NCBI GenBank assembly: GCA_007449985.2
Contig: VIIQ02000688.1
Location: forward strand, 186,001 to 250,000
Direction: 5' to 3'
Origin: Desmodesmus armatus
Taxonomy: Eukaryota > Chlorophyta > Chlorophyceae > Sphaeropleales > Scenedesmaceae
DNA: 64,000 bases
Position 1 is the stretch's first letter; the number at the start of each line of letters is the position of its first letter. The notes beneath the pieces are model-generated. The model ran no database searches. It worked only from the letters and a program-made list of their open reading frames with translations, and was not told where the DNA came from. Below, piece by piece: positions 25,765 to 38,500 of the stretch. The position numbers and the translations under genes were made by a program.

Positions 25765-25935
25765 CCACTGCCATTACAACGGTATTGGCAAAAATGTGGG
25801 CACGATCCTGGAGATATGTTACACGACTCTGGTCAAGGCCGGATAGCACGCTACAGAACAGGTCAGCACAGCCCCTGTGGAACGGTCAGCTGCATCACAG
25901 CAAGTATGCACCGTGCTTGCCCCGGGTGCTAACAG
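25765..25935. repeat. Dispersed repeat, copy 2
   Basis: Same orientation and block order as 19790-19965 (GAGATATGTTACACGACTC, then CTACAGAACAGGTCAGCACA, then GCATCACAGCAAGTATGCACC). Divergence of the copies suggests an old element. Confidence 0.65.
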
Positions 25936-27589
25936 CAGCAACACTGCAGTGCAAAAACTGCAGAGTTGCGGGTTTACTCACAGCACCTGGCTGGTGCACA
26001 CCCTCCCAGAGTGACGGGGTTGCTGAGACAAAGGGGTGCTGAACCTTGACCGCACTGCTGTGTGGTGTACAGGCTTCACACACGCACTCCTAGAATGAGT
26101 GCAGTAGTAGAGCATACCCTCGTACTACCTAAAGTGCCCACAACCAATGCTGCCGACAAGACGCGCCTAGACACCCCTGTACGTGTGTAAGCACAACAGC
26201 GTCCAACAGCCGGTGCTGGGTACTGCCCCCGGAGGTGCGCATCAGCACCCAGCACCTCACAAACAGCAGCAATACGACCGCAAACAGAAGTACCTGTGAC
26301 CGCCAAACTCCCGCTCGCACACCACAAACCCTACATGACTGATCTTGCGTCAAACACACGACGACACCAACCCCGCGCCGGCAAGCATTGGGGAGCTGTG
26401 TTCCCATTCGTCAGCTGTACGCCTAGCTGAATAGAGTGCAACTGCAACCGCCGAGTCCACACGGTGGTGGCTGATGTGTGTGTAACCACACTGACACCGC
26501 TGAATGCAGCAGTGTCACCCCGCGTCCCTGTCAAAAAGCAATCAGTCCAGGCCCAAAAACTGCAGCTCCGGGCTGCACAAATCTCACTTGCCAATCCAGT
26601 TGCAACCTGGACGCGCCTCAACTTGCTGCTGCTGGTGGCAATCCTGTCAAAGAGCCGCACATTCACACCGCAACCATGCACGGGGGTCATCACTTGGAGC
26701 GCCGCACATGCACACCACCCCCAAGCAGAAGGGAAAACACCTCGTCACCTGCTTGTGCAGTGGGCTTGTTCCGGACTGCACACAGCTCAATAAGAAGCAG
26801 CAAGCGATGTGCTCCCACAAGCAGACCAGTGGGACAAACTCCACACAGAGATACACACGTGTGCATATACACAACTCAAGTGTCAACACACGATGTGTCA
26901 TACACACGACACCGGAGAGCTTGCTACGCCCAACAAAAGCTGCACAGGCAACAACGCAAGTAAGGTCGTATGGTCTACAGCAGGCCATGTGCTGTGATGT
27001 GCTGTGCTCCCTGCGGTACCCTGGCCTGATGACTGGTGCACCACTGTGGCAGCAGGCATAGTCAGGTCATGCATGCAAGCATACACAAACACCCCTCAAA
27101 CAGTGCCCTGAACCTGTTGCTGTACTCTGTGACATGCAGCGCCCAGCAGCCCCCCCCACACACACCCAAAGCCTGGCCATCACACAACACCCAAGGTCCC
27201 TAGCAGCTACTTAAGCCCTCCACAGGTTCTAGGCCTGCCTACCATACTGCACGACACACAACAGCCGCTGCTCAGGCACCCCAGAAGCAGCCGCATGGCG
27301 CTGTACCTTGGTGCATAAAGCACAAGGCCCACACAGCTGCTTCCAGCCCTGCACTGCTTCAGGCCTGCACGCAACCTCACACATCAGCACATGAGAAGCG
27401 CACGGCAGGAAGATCCCCGGCGCTCCAAAGTCTGCAGCGGCCTGCTCCCGAGCTTGCTGGAGCTCGTCACTGGATTAACAGGCCATCAGAAGCCTGCTGC
27501 TGCCTGCTGCCTGGTGACTCCTTTGACCACCTAGGAGATCACAGGGACACTGCAGCGGCTGCTGCTGAGGGTGCTGCTGCGCCGCAGCT

Positions 27590-27660
27590 GCCGCTGTGTG
27601 CACACTCGCTGCTGTGTGCACACCCGCTGCTGTGTGCACAGTTGCTGCTGTGTGCTGGCC
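27590..27660. repeat. Short tandem repeat (GCTGCTGTGTGCACA-type unit)
   Basis: Four imperfect copies of an 18-base unit containing CTGCTGTGTGCACA. Minus-strand frames read AHSSxCAHSS through it, but no gene is supported. Confidence 0.7.
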
Positions 27661-28115
27661 CTGCTCCTGCAGCTGCATGACAGTCCTGCGCTACCCTACT
27701 CGCTAATCCTGAAGTCAACACCCAGCAACTCCTTCACCTGACAGTGCAGCAGCAGCAGGAGGGGCAACAGCATCGCAGCAACAGCAGCGGCAGCAGTGGC
27801 AGCACACAATCATCAGCAGCAGCAGCCGTGCACAATCACACCCCATTTTACCCAGTGACTTCGTCACTTCATTCCATGTCCTGCACTTGATAAGACGCGC
27901 AAGGCTTCCAGCACATGTGTTCAAGGATTCAAGCACATCCCATCTGCATCGCCTTGTCAGTTAAGGTCCCATCCTGGCCATGCGGTCCAGCGCCCCACAC
28001 CATGTGGTCGACCTGGCCCCAACTTGACACATGGGGCACCCTGTGTCCCGCCATCATGTTTGGATCATCCACCCGCAAAGCTTTTGAATTAATGTGACAT
28101 CCCAGCCGCCGGATG

Positions 28116-31100
28116 CTACCTGCAGCTGCTGGTCTGCAGTCTCACCTGCTCGTACGTCACAAAGGCAATGGCGATGGATGGCACCACCTTGAGGTAGTTG
28201 GGCCACAGGCCCTTGAACAGCGCCTGGAAGCCCTCCTCACGCACTGAAGGGGACACAGCAGCACAGCACAGTGCACATTCAGAACCACCATCAGCGCAAT
28301 CAGAAGCCACTGAGGGTTGACGTACTGGAATCCGCGTGCGTCACCAGCCCTCAATGAGCCGAATGCGATGTGGCCCAAGGTGACACTTTTACATCAAGGC
28401 AAGTGGGTCATGCTAGTTGGTGCTGCAACTAACTCGTACAGCACATGCTGACAACGTAACAGGGAGTGTGAGGTGGCTGCTCTGCTGCAACGGACATACT
28501 AAGCCCTTGGGTATAGCCAACGACAGAATTCATGTCCATGTCCCAGAACTGCAGGGTGCGGATTAGCTGGGACCCCTGTGCTCTCACCTGTTCGCACGAA
28601 GCAGTCCGTCATGCCCCGGTACACCACCACTGAGCCGTGGTCGCTGTGCAGCTCACGAGCACCCTGCCAGCCTGACACCTACACAGCAACAGGCAACAAC
28701 AGCAACAGTATCCGCAACAGAAGCAGTAAGCACATGCACAGCATGACATAACTCAATAAATTCAGCACATGAGCCAGGGCACAGACATAAACCTGTCGAT
28801 CATACCCCATTGCCTGTACTCCCTGCTGCTTGTTGCAAAACCCAGTTTGGATACGATACATGCTATCCACTGCCGCCCAGGGACCCCACAACCCCGAGGT
28901 TGCTAGAGACACAATGCCCCAGATCTCAAACCCTCACACACCTGCAGCCGCCGCCGGGCAACATCAAAGGGATACGCCACGGTCTGCCCCATGGTGCCTG
29001 CTGCTGCTCCACACGCGAGCCGTGAGGGCACCGACAGCTCCCGCTCATCCCTCAGGCCGTAGTGCAGCAGCAGCATGTGCTTCAGCGTCTCATACACGCC
29101 AAAGTTGAGGCCCACATACGGCACCACACCAATCACACTCGGCAGCCAGCCCTTGTAGAAGGCGAGAGGACCCTCCTGTGGGTTTGCCAGGGTAGCAGGT
29201 TAGCAGCAGGGCTGTCAGCACCAGGTTGTTGCAGTATGAGACAGCGCCAGTAACAGCAGAGATGCAACCGAATCAGTGGCGAAAAAACAGCCAGTCACTG
29301 ACACACATGCTGGTGATGGCGTCAAACCAGGGACCGTGTGGGGCACATAGCCAGGCCTCTATGTCAAGGTGCTGACGCTGTAGTGCCAGCTGCTGCTATA
29401 ATGCCGGCCGTTCCTGCACCTGCTGCTGCCGCAACACTGCTGCCGCCGCTGCCATACTGCGGCGTGCTGCCTTTCCTGCGCCTGTGTGGCTCACCTCCTT
29501 CAGGATGGTTTTTGCTGCATGCACGATGCCGGTGTACTGCACGTTGCGGCCCTCCTGCACCGTCAGCCGCCCACGGACCTGCACACATAACATAGCAGGA
29601 GGCCGGCACAACATTAGTTCTGCAGAAATCATTCAGCAGGGTTCAGCAGGATTCAGAGAATTCAGCGGAAGTCAGCAGGACAGAGATTGTGCTGCGGGCC
29701 CAACCGCCCAGGTCCCACACGGGCAAGGCGACATAGCCATGTTGGTCGTGTCTGTATGTCACTAGGGATGACTGCAGGTGCACATCCAATCACACCTCCA
29801 AGTACAAAGCCCCACAAAGTGAGTAATCAGCATACACCTTTCCGTCAACCTCGATGTATAAGACACGACTGCTGCAGCCCCATGCACATGGTAAAGAAAA
29901 TGCCTACAGCAGCTCTTGCTGCTGACACAACAAAATTCAAGAGTCCTGCTGCTGCTCACCATGTCTAGTGGGTATGTGGCTGACATGGCAACGATGCCAG
30001 CACCAGCACCTGCCAGCAACCGCAGCACTGGGGTTAGTTGCCCGCTGCCTGTGGTCTCCAGCTGGTGATCAGAGATCAGCCTGCAGCAAGAGAACAGGCG
30101 CATGCAGCAAAGTCTCGCTCAGCAGCTTCACATCAAAATATGTATGCAGTGCCACTTGTTTTGGGAAAACTTTCCTTGAATGGAGTCGTTGTCAAAGGCA
30201 AGGCAAACACACTGTCATGTCAGGCAGGAAAGGAAAGTGCTGAAATCTCTGCTGATCATGTCACAGCAACTGCCAAGCCCGAGACAGATGCCAGCACCTG
30301 CTGAAAGTGCCTGCGCGCACTACCCCTGCTGCTGCTCTGGCATGTCACTGACTGGCAGCATCGCTGCTGGTTTGTGCTGCTGCCTGCTGCTGGTTGCTGC
30401 CTGCTGCTGTGCTGTGCTGTGCTGCTGCTCTCACCTGCTGAGCTGCTCGTAGGTGAAGAACTTCATGGCGCTGTTGGGGATGATGCGGACGCAATTGGTC
30501 CAGTTACCCTTCATCATGCCACGCATGCCCTCAGTACGCGCCATGTGCATCAGGCCCTGAACCAGGACACATCGAAGGAGGGGTCGCAGGGGTTGTCAAC
30601 GGTAGCAGTGGCCTGTTGTGTCAAGCTTAGAAGGGCACAACTGCATGTGGATGTGGCAGCTTGGCATAATACCTGGGCTTGTGTTGAAGAGCTAGCTGAA
30701 CAGTGGGATAGTGAGGTAGGGAGAGGTACTGACAGGCTGGCAGGTCTGCTCTGTGATGAGGAAGGAGTCACTGTGAGATGGATCTCAGCTTGCTTCTTAC
30801 TCAAGTATATGATCAATAACACAAGGCTGGGCTACAGTGTGTACAGGGTCGCTGCTGTTGTGCATCAGCAGAGTTGCTGCTGGGCAGCATTGTGTGCTGC
30901 TCCTGCCCCACCCAGCAAGCAAGGCAGCTGCTGTGCACAGTGATTATGGCAGCCCATCATACCTGCCAGACGCCCTTGTAGATTTTCTCATTGCCTTGTA
31001 CTTGCATGAGAATCTTCAGACGCTCCAGTGGTGCAACAGCAGTCCGAGACAGTCCACCCGCCACACCGCCCGCTACTAAGCTCCTGCATATCTGCGACCA

Positions 31101-31238
31101 ACTGGGCGCTGTGCTCTTTTTCGCTTGCTGGAAGACTTCTGGCTTAGGCTGCACGGGCTGAGGAGCACTGACCATCGACTTGTGTGGGTCTGTTGCTAGG
31201 CCAGCCGAGGTGTCGATTCCAGGAGAGAGTGTGCTCAT
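28116..31238 (-). CDS. ADNT1: Mitochondrial adenine nucleotide carrier, ADNT1-like
   Basis: Exons 31238-30963, 30556-30435, 30080-29960, 29578-29495, 29175-28942, 28678-28588, 28243-28146 plus a 9-codon tail if the last possible intron is not used (351 residues, about the length of Arabidopsis ADNT1). Mitochondrial carrier family: three repeats, each starting with a P-x-(D/E)-x-x-(K/R) signature. These are APLERLK (repeat 1), YPLDMVR (repeat 2) and YPFDVARRR (repeat 3). Blocks such as [39 protein letters not shown] and [15 protein letters not shown] match ADNT1 closely. ADNT1 exchanges cytosolic AMP for matrix ATP/ADP across the inner mitochondrial membrane. A hydrophilic N-terminal tail of about 50 residues precedes the first helix. 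The exact C-terminus is uncertain. Confidence 0.93.
29633..29682. repeat. TTCAGCAGG-type tandem repeat in an ADNT1 intron
   Basis: Five imperfect 10-base units (TTCAGCAGGG/TTCAGCAGGA/TTCAGCGGAA) just upstream on the minus strand of the exon 29578-29495. Confidence 0.7.
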
Positions 31239-31954
31239 CAGCTCTCAATGCGATCAGCAGTGCTCGCCGCCTGATGGTGTGCTGGTCCTGCAACACCCTG
31301 AACTGGTGATCTCCGCAGCAGCAAGTCCTAAGTCGCGACTCGAATGCTGGGGGCTACAGCACTCGGCGGTCGCCTGGAGATGCTGCAAATTCGACTGACA
31401 GCAACTTCGAATGGGCTGCTGTTTCACACTCAGAATCCTGTCATCTTGGTCATCCGAGTCAGAAACCCCAGCTGTAGCTGGCAAGGTGTGCAGTGCTGCA
31501 ACCAAAATGACTGGTCATCATAACATCTTACCCAAACCCTTTCACACTCAGTTCCACTGCAAGCAAGCCCAGCAGCAGTAATTGCGCAACTTCAAAAAGA
31601 CCCCAGCTGACGGTGTTCGCTTTTGTTGTGTGCATCGAGCAGCTGGCATGGACTGTTCAACTTCAGCAAATTGTATGGTGTTACATATATGAAAATCAGT
31701 CCCATCAGTTGGATCCATCAGATGGCCAGTAGTCTGACGTGCCTGGGTACATCACCTGCAAAGCAAAGCAGCAACAGCAAAATGATCACTCAAAAACTTT
31801 GAAAGATACAACTTGCCAAGTGTCCTTGTTGTTGTCAAGCAACACAAATCCCGTCGTCATTTGCATCTCAAGCAGCAAAAGCCAACCCTTCACTGCTACG
31901 TGGCTGTTGCAAGCACCCCCCTGCCCCCTCTCATGATGCACGAAGCTAGTGTTG
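31239..31954. other. Intergenic region upstream of the carrier gene
   Basis: About 0.7 kb between the carrier start codon and the 3' end of the ClpR2-like gene. It should hold the carrier promoter and the ClpR2 3' untranslated region. No frame with domain features. Confidence 0.5.
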
Positions 31955-34900
31955 TCAGCCACACTCTCTAGCAGCAGCAGTGTCCTGCACGCACGGACAG
32001 CACTGGTGCCCAGTCCTACTCACGTTCTGCGGCAATGGCTGCTCGTCGTCATCGAAGGTCTCCAGCTTGCTGATGTCGCTGCCCATGGCATCCCAGTCCT
32101 TGTAGATCACCTTGCCGTCCTTAGGCTCAAGGACCTGCACAGGGGGGCAGCACAGCAGCAGCGGGGCAAGTGTGCTTCATTCAATAATGTGAGGTCCCTC
32201 TGCGGCTTTCCGGCTGGGTGCACACCACCTAGAAGTGGCTACTGGGCACTGGGCACGGACCCCCCTTAGTAAGCGAGTGTGCCCATTGTATGCAGGCGGT
32301 GTAGGTGATGAGCACCACATGGTGTTTGAATGTAGTGCACAGACGCTTCGGCGCCAGATGCATGCTGACTTGTTTGCAGACTTTGGTGGTGGGGCTCCTC
32401 TACACCTACCGGTTTTGGAGCAGACTCTATGCATCAGTTCACAAGCTCACAGGCATGCACACAGGATGCAACCAACTTGGCATCTTGGTTCTGCCCAGTT
32501 CTTGAAGCCCAGTTCATCAACTGGACCGAACCAAGATGCCAAGTTGGTTGCATCCTTCATGCGTGCCTGTAATCTTTTGAGCTTGTGTGCACACCTCCAC
32601 CCCCCCCTCTCTGCTTTACACGCCGACACACCCCTCATCCCTATACCCTCTCCCCCCCCTCACCTGGTCGATGATGCCGTAGTCTGCTGCCTCAAAGGGT
32701 GAGAAGTACTTGGGCCTGCTGAAGTCACGCATGACCTCCTCCTCATCCCTGCCAGTGGACGCAGCAAGGTACTTGGCCTGAACAAAAACACACACATAAA
32801 TAATGAGGATTGTATCGGCTGTCATCAAGCTTAGTGTCTTACACACCAGCACGCGCTGTTACAATATGATTTATCACACCAACTTTGGGCGCAGGAAGGT
32901 ACCGAAGAGTGGGCTTGAGTGGGCAGTAGTGTGACCGACTTGCCCAGAGGTGGGCTGGGCTGGGTGGGTGATTGGATGGTTGACGTTTGAGGTACTCATC
33001 ATATGGGAGGGTGGGGAGATGTGCCGATGGGTGCTTGGTCTGCAAATCTCAAGTGCGAAGCCAGCACGGCCTGGCGTCAGACCAAGTGACATGACACAAA
33101 TCACGAGAGGGATGGGAAGACTCACGGACCTGTTGGATAGTCACACCGCAATGTATTATAACCCGCTCTCACCATGGTGTGTGTCTTCTCTCGTGTGACG
33201 CGCCTGTAGATGTCGATGTCGCTGGCCTGCATGCCGCTCAGGCGCTGCAGGGGCTGGCGGATCATGATGGTGCTGCTGCGCAGCGCCGCACGCTTGCCCT
33301 GGACACACATACACACACCAGCACAGGGGTAAGAGTGTGGTAAGAATGGAGGGATGGACAACCGTGTGTTAGGCACGGAGAATACATGTGTATAAACATG
33401 CAATTCACATGCAAGCACTCTAAGCGGCACACAGACACAGTCCAACTAGGACTGTGTGTGTGTGTGGGGGGGGGGGGGGGGGGCTTGTCAAGCAGGTGCA
33501 GCTCTATCCTCGTGCTGCGTGCCCGCCTTCACAATAGGGTCCCGGTGTGACACTTTGCGGGCGAAATGCTTTCCACAAGATGCTGCCACTGCGACGCTTG
33601 GCAGCAGAGACACCAGCCAGCAAGAACCGGGCTCTGTGGAGCTGGCAACGCTGAAGTACTGGTGCTGGTGCAGATGCAGGTCGAGCTGGTGCGGGTGATG
33701 CTGCTGTCTCACCTTGCTGCCTGCTGCCAGCAGCAGTGCTGCCTCTCCAAAGGCGTTACCAATGCAGAGTGTGTAGATGGGGCAGAACTTCTCCACTCCC
33801 CGCATCATGCTGTACACTGCGATGGCCTCGTGCTCATTGCCATACTTGCTGTTGCTTTTCTGTAAGACACAACAAACAAGGCGGCACGACAGCAACAGCA
33901 GGAACACCAGTTACATACGGCATGTAAAAGGAGCACGCAACAACGTGTGTGACATTTGGGGGCCAAGGTAATGTTCGTCGGTGGTGGGTACATGGCAACC
34001 TGTGCTGGTGCAGCACTCACTCCCGTGACTGCTGACTGACAGTTGTGCCATGTAGCAGCTAGCAATGCTACCCTGGTCGTTCTCATCCTCCTGTCAGTGC
34101 TGCTCTTTCTGCTGCTCCCGACCCTGCTGCTGTCCTTGCTGCTTCCACTGCTGCTACATGCTGCTGCCCTCCCTGCAACTGCCGCCCCTGCTGCCGCTGC
34201 TGCTCACCGCAATGCCTGTGGAGTTGATGTAGAAGTAGATTGGCTCAGGTGCCTCCTGGACCAACACAAACAGCTGCGCAGTGATCAGCTCAGCAACGGA
34301 TGAGTCGATGGGCATGCCCTGCAGCATAACGGGCACGCAACACAGCACAGCAGGGAGCGGCGGTCAGCAAAGACATGTTCAAACGAATGCACTGCCATGC
34401 CAAAAACAGCATGCAATGCCATGCCTCAAGGGTTCTGCACTGCTGGAGGGATGACTGTGCCTTTATAACGTCATCTAACATGCCTTCAACCCTCTCAAAA
34501 GAGCAAAGAGAGCCACTGCCCTCGTTCATGGCGCCCTGCTGCAGACTATGTTGTGAGGCCACTGGTGCGTGTCCCTGCTGGCCAGCCCCAAAAAACCAGC
34601 TGCTGCGCACCAGGTACACGATACGCTCGCTGAAAAGGCGTGTGGCCAGGTCTGGCGGAGGGCCAGCCTCCCTCCATAGCTTCTTACGCAAGTGTGACAG
34701 CTTGCGCTGCAACAGCAGCAGCAACAGGGCACAGCAGCATGGACCATTCAACGATGGGCACACTGTCAGGCGTGCCAAAAGCATATGTGAAATAATGATG
34801 ACAATGCAGCCGTTCTTGACCCCTGCAGCAAAGCATGTAGCCCCTCTGGATTTGATTCACTGTTCCCAGATCGTGGGAACAGTGACCACCTACCGCCTGC

Positions 34901-35037
34901 ACAACCAGTCGTCTGCTGCCTGGTCGCCCGCCTGTTTGCGCTGGAACAGCACGCACACTTCTGCCAGAGAAACTACATTGGCTGCTTGGCGCGCAGGGCA
35001 CGCTGCATGATCTGCTGCTGCTGTGGGCTGCAAGCAT
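31955..35037 (-). CDS. CLPR2: Plastid Clp protease subunit, ClpR2-like (non-catalytic)
   Basis: Exons 35037-34894, 34706-34611, 34318-34208, 33859-33713, 33298-33173, 32777-32664, 32134-31955; 305 residues. ClpR proteins are catalytically dead relatives of ClpP that form part of the plastid Clp core with ClpP subunits. The catalytic Ser of ClpP is absent (TLCIGNAFGEAALLLAAGSK) and the His position reads Arg (STIMIRQPLQRLSG). Other blocks: LFSERIVYLGMPIDSSVAEL, EAPEPIYFYINSTG and RPKYFSPFEAADYGIIDQVL. These fit the ClpR2 branch best from memory; another ClpR is possible. The first 48 codons (Ser/Arg-rich, ending RRLVVQA) look like a chloroplast transit peptide. The tail after PLPQN contains a good donor (AAC|GTGAGT), so a further small exon could replace the last residues. 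Confidence 0.88.
32190..32600 (+). mobile_element. 3' fragment of an L1-like LINE in a ClpR2 intron
   Basis: On the plus strand, opposite to the host gene, one frame reads FRLGAHHLEVATGHW, then CPLYAGGVGDEHHMVFECSA. This fits the C-terminal zinc-ribbon-like region (zf-RVT) found after the RT of many plant and algal LINEs. The second cysteine of the usual CxxC is Tyr here. Downstream, NQDAKLVASFMRACNLL resembles the end of such ORFs. No RT or endonuclease remains. It lies entirely within the intron 32135-32663. Confidence 0.65.
32464..32555. repeat. Intronic hairpin, 28-bp perfect arms
   Basis: 32464-32491 is the exact reverse complement of 32528-32555, with a 36-base loop. Weaker complementarity continues outward to about 32437 and 32582. 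The right arm continues the LINE reading frame while the left arm interrupts it, so an inverted duplication inside the LINE fragment is the simplest origin. Confidence 0.85.
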
Positions 35038-35556
35038 GCTTGTGTGGGCCCGAAGGCGCGCGGTATCCCTAAGAGGAGGTCACCGACTGTTCAAGATCAA
35101 ATTTGTTTCCTGTAAAACGGGATCAAAACGAGAAAGGATGCAAAGCGCGACGATATGCCAGTCCAAAGAAACTTGAAGACAGTTGTGAGGACTAGAACTA
35201 CGAAGCAGTGTGAGCATATGCATTCTGCTTGTCACAGGTGCTCAGATCACGAACAATGCCACGTTGCACTGGCTTGTGACTAATCTGTTACCACCTCAAC
35301 CGCCACAATGGTGTGGCAGGGACAAGTAGGGGTCGTGCAATCAGTCCCACACTGTTATCCCAACGTTATTCAATCTTCTTGGAGGGCTTCTACGCCGCAA
35401 CGTCTTGGATTGCGTCAAACCTCTCACCCCTTGACTCAACACCTGCCTGCCGGTGGACATCTCAGATTCTGTGGCTCTCGTGTTTGACTGTCTGTAGTCG
35501 CATCCTGCCCAAAAGATAGTTCTGAACATCGTTTCAAAGTGCACAACAAGACCACC
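35038..35556. promoter_or_regulatory. Divergent promoter region of two plastid-protein genes
   Basis: 519 bases between the start codons of the ClpR2-like gene (minus) and the pseudokinase gene (plus). Both encode apparent transit peptides, so shared control of plastid-protein genes is possible but not shown by a motif. Confidence 0.5.
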
Positions 35557-38500
35557 ATGTCAGGCTTGCGCTGCTGTGCGCTGCGCACACCTCAGCACCC
35601 CTCCCAAAAGCGGCAACAGCAAGCTGCCTGCCCACCTGCACACACAGCGGTGCCCAGCACTACCCAGCAGAGCCATCAACAGCACAAACAGCAGCGGCAG
35701 CGATGCTCCATCCCTTGTGCTGCAGCCAGTGGGAGCTCTGCAGGAAACAGCATGATGCCCCTGGCACCCCAGCACACCCACCCTGCTGTGGGCAGCTCCC
35801 TCCACAGGTAAGCAGAGCAGCAGCAGCCGCCGCAGCAGCAGCCGCAGCAGCAGCAGCCGCAGCAGCAGCAGCCGCAGCAGCAGGAGTGGGTTAGAGGTCT
35901 CTTGGTTAGCAGTATGTCACCTTTGCCCTTTCACTCCAAGCACAAGCTTCACTCCTGCAGTCTGTTTGCAGTTACTGTAGCTAGCTGACATGCACAAAGT
36001 TGATTTCTGGGTACAACACTCAGTCTTCCCTATTTTATTCGGTGCCTGTCTTTTTTATGCAGCAGCAAAAGCAGCTGCAAAAGCAGCCGCAGCATCAGCA
36101 GGAGGCCGCGGCGCCACACCTCCCGCCTTGTAGTGCCTGCAGCTACAGCGGATGACGAGCCCAGCACGCCCCCAAACCCTGACATAGACCAGCTGGCGGC
36201 ATTCCTGACCCAGAAGGCAGCTGAGATGCGGGCCAGCATGGATGAACAGGTGGGTACGTTTGCTTCACTCATATCCGCTTGAGTTGGTGTGAGAGTGTGG
36301 CAGGGCCAGTGGGTGTAGAGGCTCCCTCAATGTGTCACCCTCCCAGCAAATGCTTTCTTGGCTCACCACAAGCAGCTAACACGTCTGGCTTATCATGTGG
36401 GTCTTAGAGCAAGTTGTATCCAAGGCTTTGCTCACAGGTGTGTGTGTCCACCTCCCCCCCCCCCCCTTGTTTATCCCCCCCCCCCCCCCGCCCCTTGCCT
36501 CCCTCCCTCACAGGACCTCCTGCCGACAGAGTCCCGTGAGGGTGTGGCAGGGCCAGAGGGCTCATCAGGCGGTGATCCTGACTCTGACAACAGCAGCAGC
36601 AGTGGTGGTGCTGGCGACAGGATCACAGGCAGCTTGATGAGCCTGGACAGCCTGTTGAACCTGGACAACATGGGAGCTATGGCCAGTGATGATGCAGCAG
36701 GGCCAGCGGGGGTGAGCCTCTGGGGCTGGGGATGGGGTGGTGGGGGGGGGGGGGGGTGACAGCAGGGGGAGAGAGCAGGGGAAGCAGGGGGGTGAAGGGT
36801 CCAGCCATGGCCAGTGCCGATGGCTTTGGAGGGGAGAGGGGGGGTGGGAGTGTCAGGCCGGCGAGCAGAGAATGCCCAGGGGTAGGGTATGGCCAGTGCA
36901 CACGCAGCAGTGCCGGCTGGGTCAGCGCTGCCAGGCACTGATGTGAAACGCTGGGGGGGGGGGGGGGACAAAGCGGTTTGGTTGTCTAGGGCAGGGGCAA
37001 GGAGGGGCAGCAGGGTAGGGGGAAGTGGCACATGTATGTGCACAATATCCCTGCCAGTGGCAGCAAGGCGAGGGTATGAAATGGTGGTTGAAGAACTGGG
37101 AAAGCGTTCTTGCGCCCCCCCCCCCCTTCCAGGGTCCAACCGCACCCCCCCCCCCCTCGTTGTTCTGCCCCACCCTGCTCTTTGCAGCAGGGCCCAATGT
37201 CCACCCTTGACGCTGTTGCTGAGTTTGAGGATGACCGTGGCTTCCTGGTCCAGGACTTTGCCATTGTCAAGCTGCTGGGCAAGCTGGGAATGCAGGTGGG
37301 TGGGTGGGTTGGCAGACAGGCGTGCGGGCAGATGGGTGGGTGGATGGGTGGGTGGGCAGGGGGATCTCAACAAGGACAGTGGCAATCGTGGTACTGTGTG
37401 TCTGTTGTGAGCGACTGACGGAGACATTGTGGAGCAGTAGCTGCTGGAAGCTGTGAGTGCTGACCGACACCGCACAGACGCTGTCTGCAGGGCACATGCG
37501 GTAGGCTACGTGCAATGACAGTGCAAGTCGACGGTTGACTCGCATGGGACGTCCCATGACGCTACTTGTACACAACAGTTGTGCACCACTGCAGTCCACA
37601 CTCCCCCGCCATCTCCTTCACTCGTTCCCCTCTTCTTCGCCATCTTTTACCCCCCCCCCCAGGATGCTGCTGTCAGCCCCAGTGTAAGTGGTACCTCCAC
37701 ACCCACAGCTGAGCCTGCTGAAGGCCAGCCTTCAGCCCCCTCCACCAACATTCTGGTGTATGCTGCACGCTACAACAGTGGACTGCCCTATGAGGGACCT
37801 GTGACTGTGCAGCTGAGGGAGTACCTGGCGGGAAGCAGGTGGGTAACACAAGTATGGTGCTGGTTGAGGTGTGCAACATGTCAGGCCGGGAAGGTGGACG
37901 GGGTGTCAGAAGAGAGCTTGGCTACACTAGTAGGCTGCCCTATGAGAAACTTTCACAGTGACTGTGCAGCTGAGGGGCACCTGGCAGGAAGTAGGTGGGT
38001 GGCTGGAGGTGTGGTGGTATGGTGTGTGTGGGGGGGGTGGGGGGGGGGGGGGGGGCAACGCTGCATGCCCCCTGCCGGGCAGGGGGTATGGAGGCCTGGC
38101 GACATTGCAAGGGCATAGGGTCTTGTCTTGCAAGCGGGACGTTCTGTCAGTTGCTGAGCTGGTGCTGATACATGGTCACCATTATTCATGTGATGTGCTG
38201 TGATGTCCTGTGCTGTGCTGTGCTGTGCTGTGCTGTGCTGTGTTGTGCTGTGTCAGGCGTGTTGCTCTGAATGAGCTGCTGGTACAGGAGCGCCTGGTTG
38301 GGCCCCTCCCTCAAGACAAGTGGCAGGTGAGTTGATGTGCAAAACCCCATCTGGAGTGCATGCACGATTCACGTGGATGTAAACAGCTTCAGACAGATGA
38401 TACAGCGCAGCAGTATCAGTTGGTGTGGGGCACAGGCCCCAAGGCACAACCACAGAAGTGTGTGTTTGTGTCTCAAGCAGAGAAAGGGGCAGGGGACTGA

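Larger units (their letters stand above)
25251..28115. other. 2.9-kb gene-poor region
   Basis: Holds the presumed MYND promoter at its left end and the 3' flank of the carrier gene at its right. Overlapping frames on both strands around 26.1-27.1 kb show no domain, and I could not build a splice model. It contains dispersed repeat copy 2 and a short tandem repeat. Confidence 0.4.

Noticed and set aside
26100..27060. Possible gene in overlapping frames of both strands
   Set aside because: No domain, no consistent splice sites and no codon pattern distinguishing one strand.
36471..37475. 334-residue minus-strand Pro-rich frame
   Set aside because: Runs antisense through exons 3-4 and poly-C/G introns of the well-supported plus-strand pseudokinase gene.
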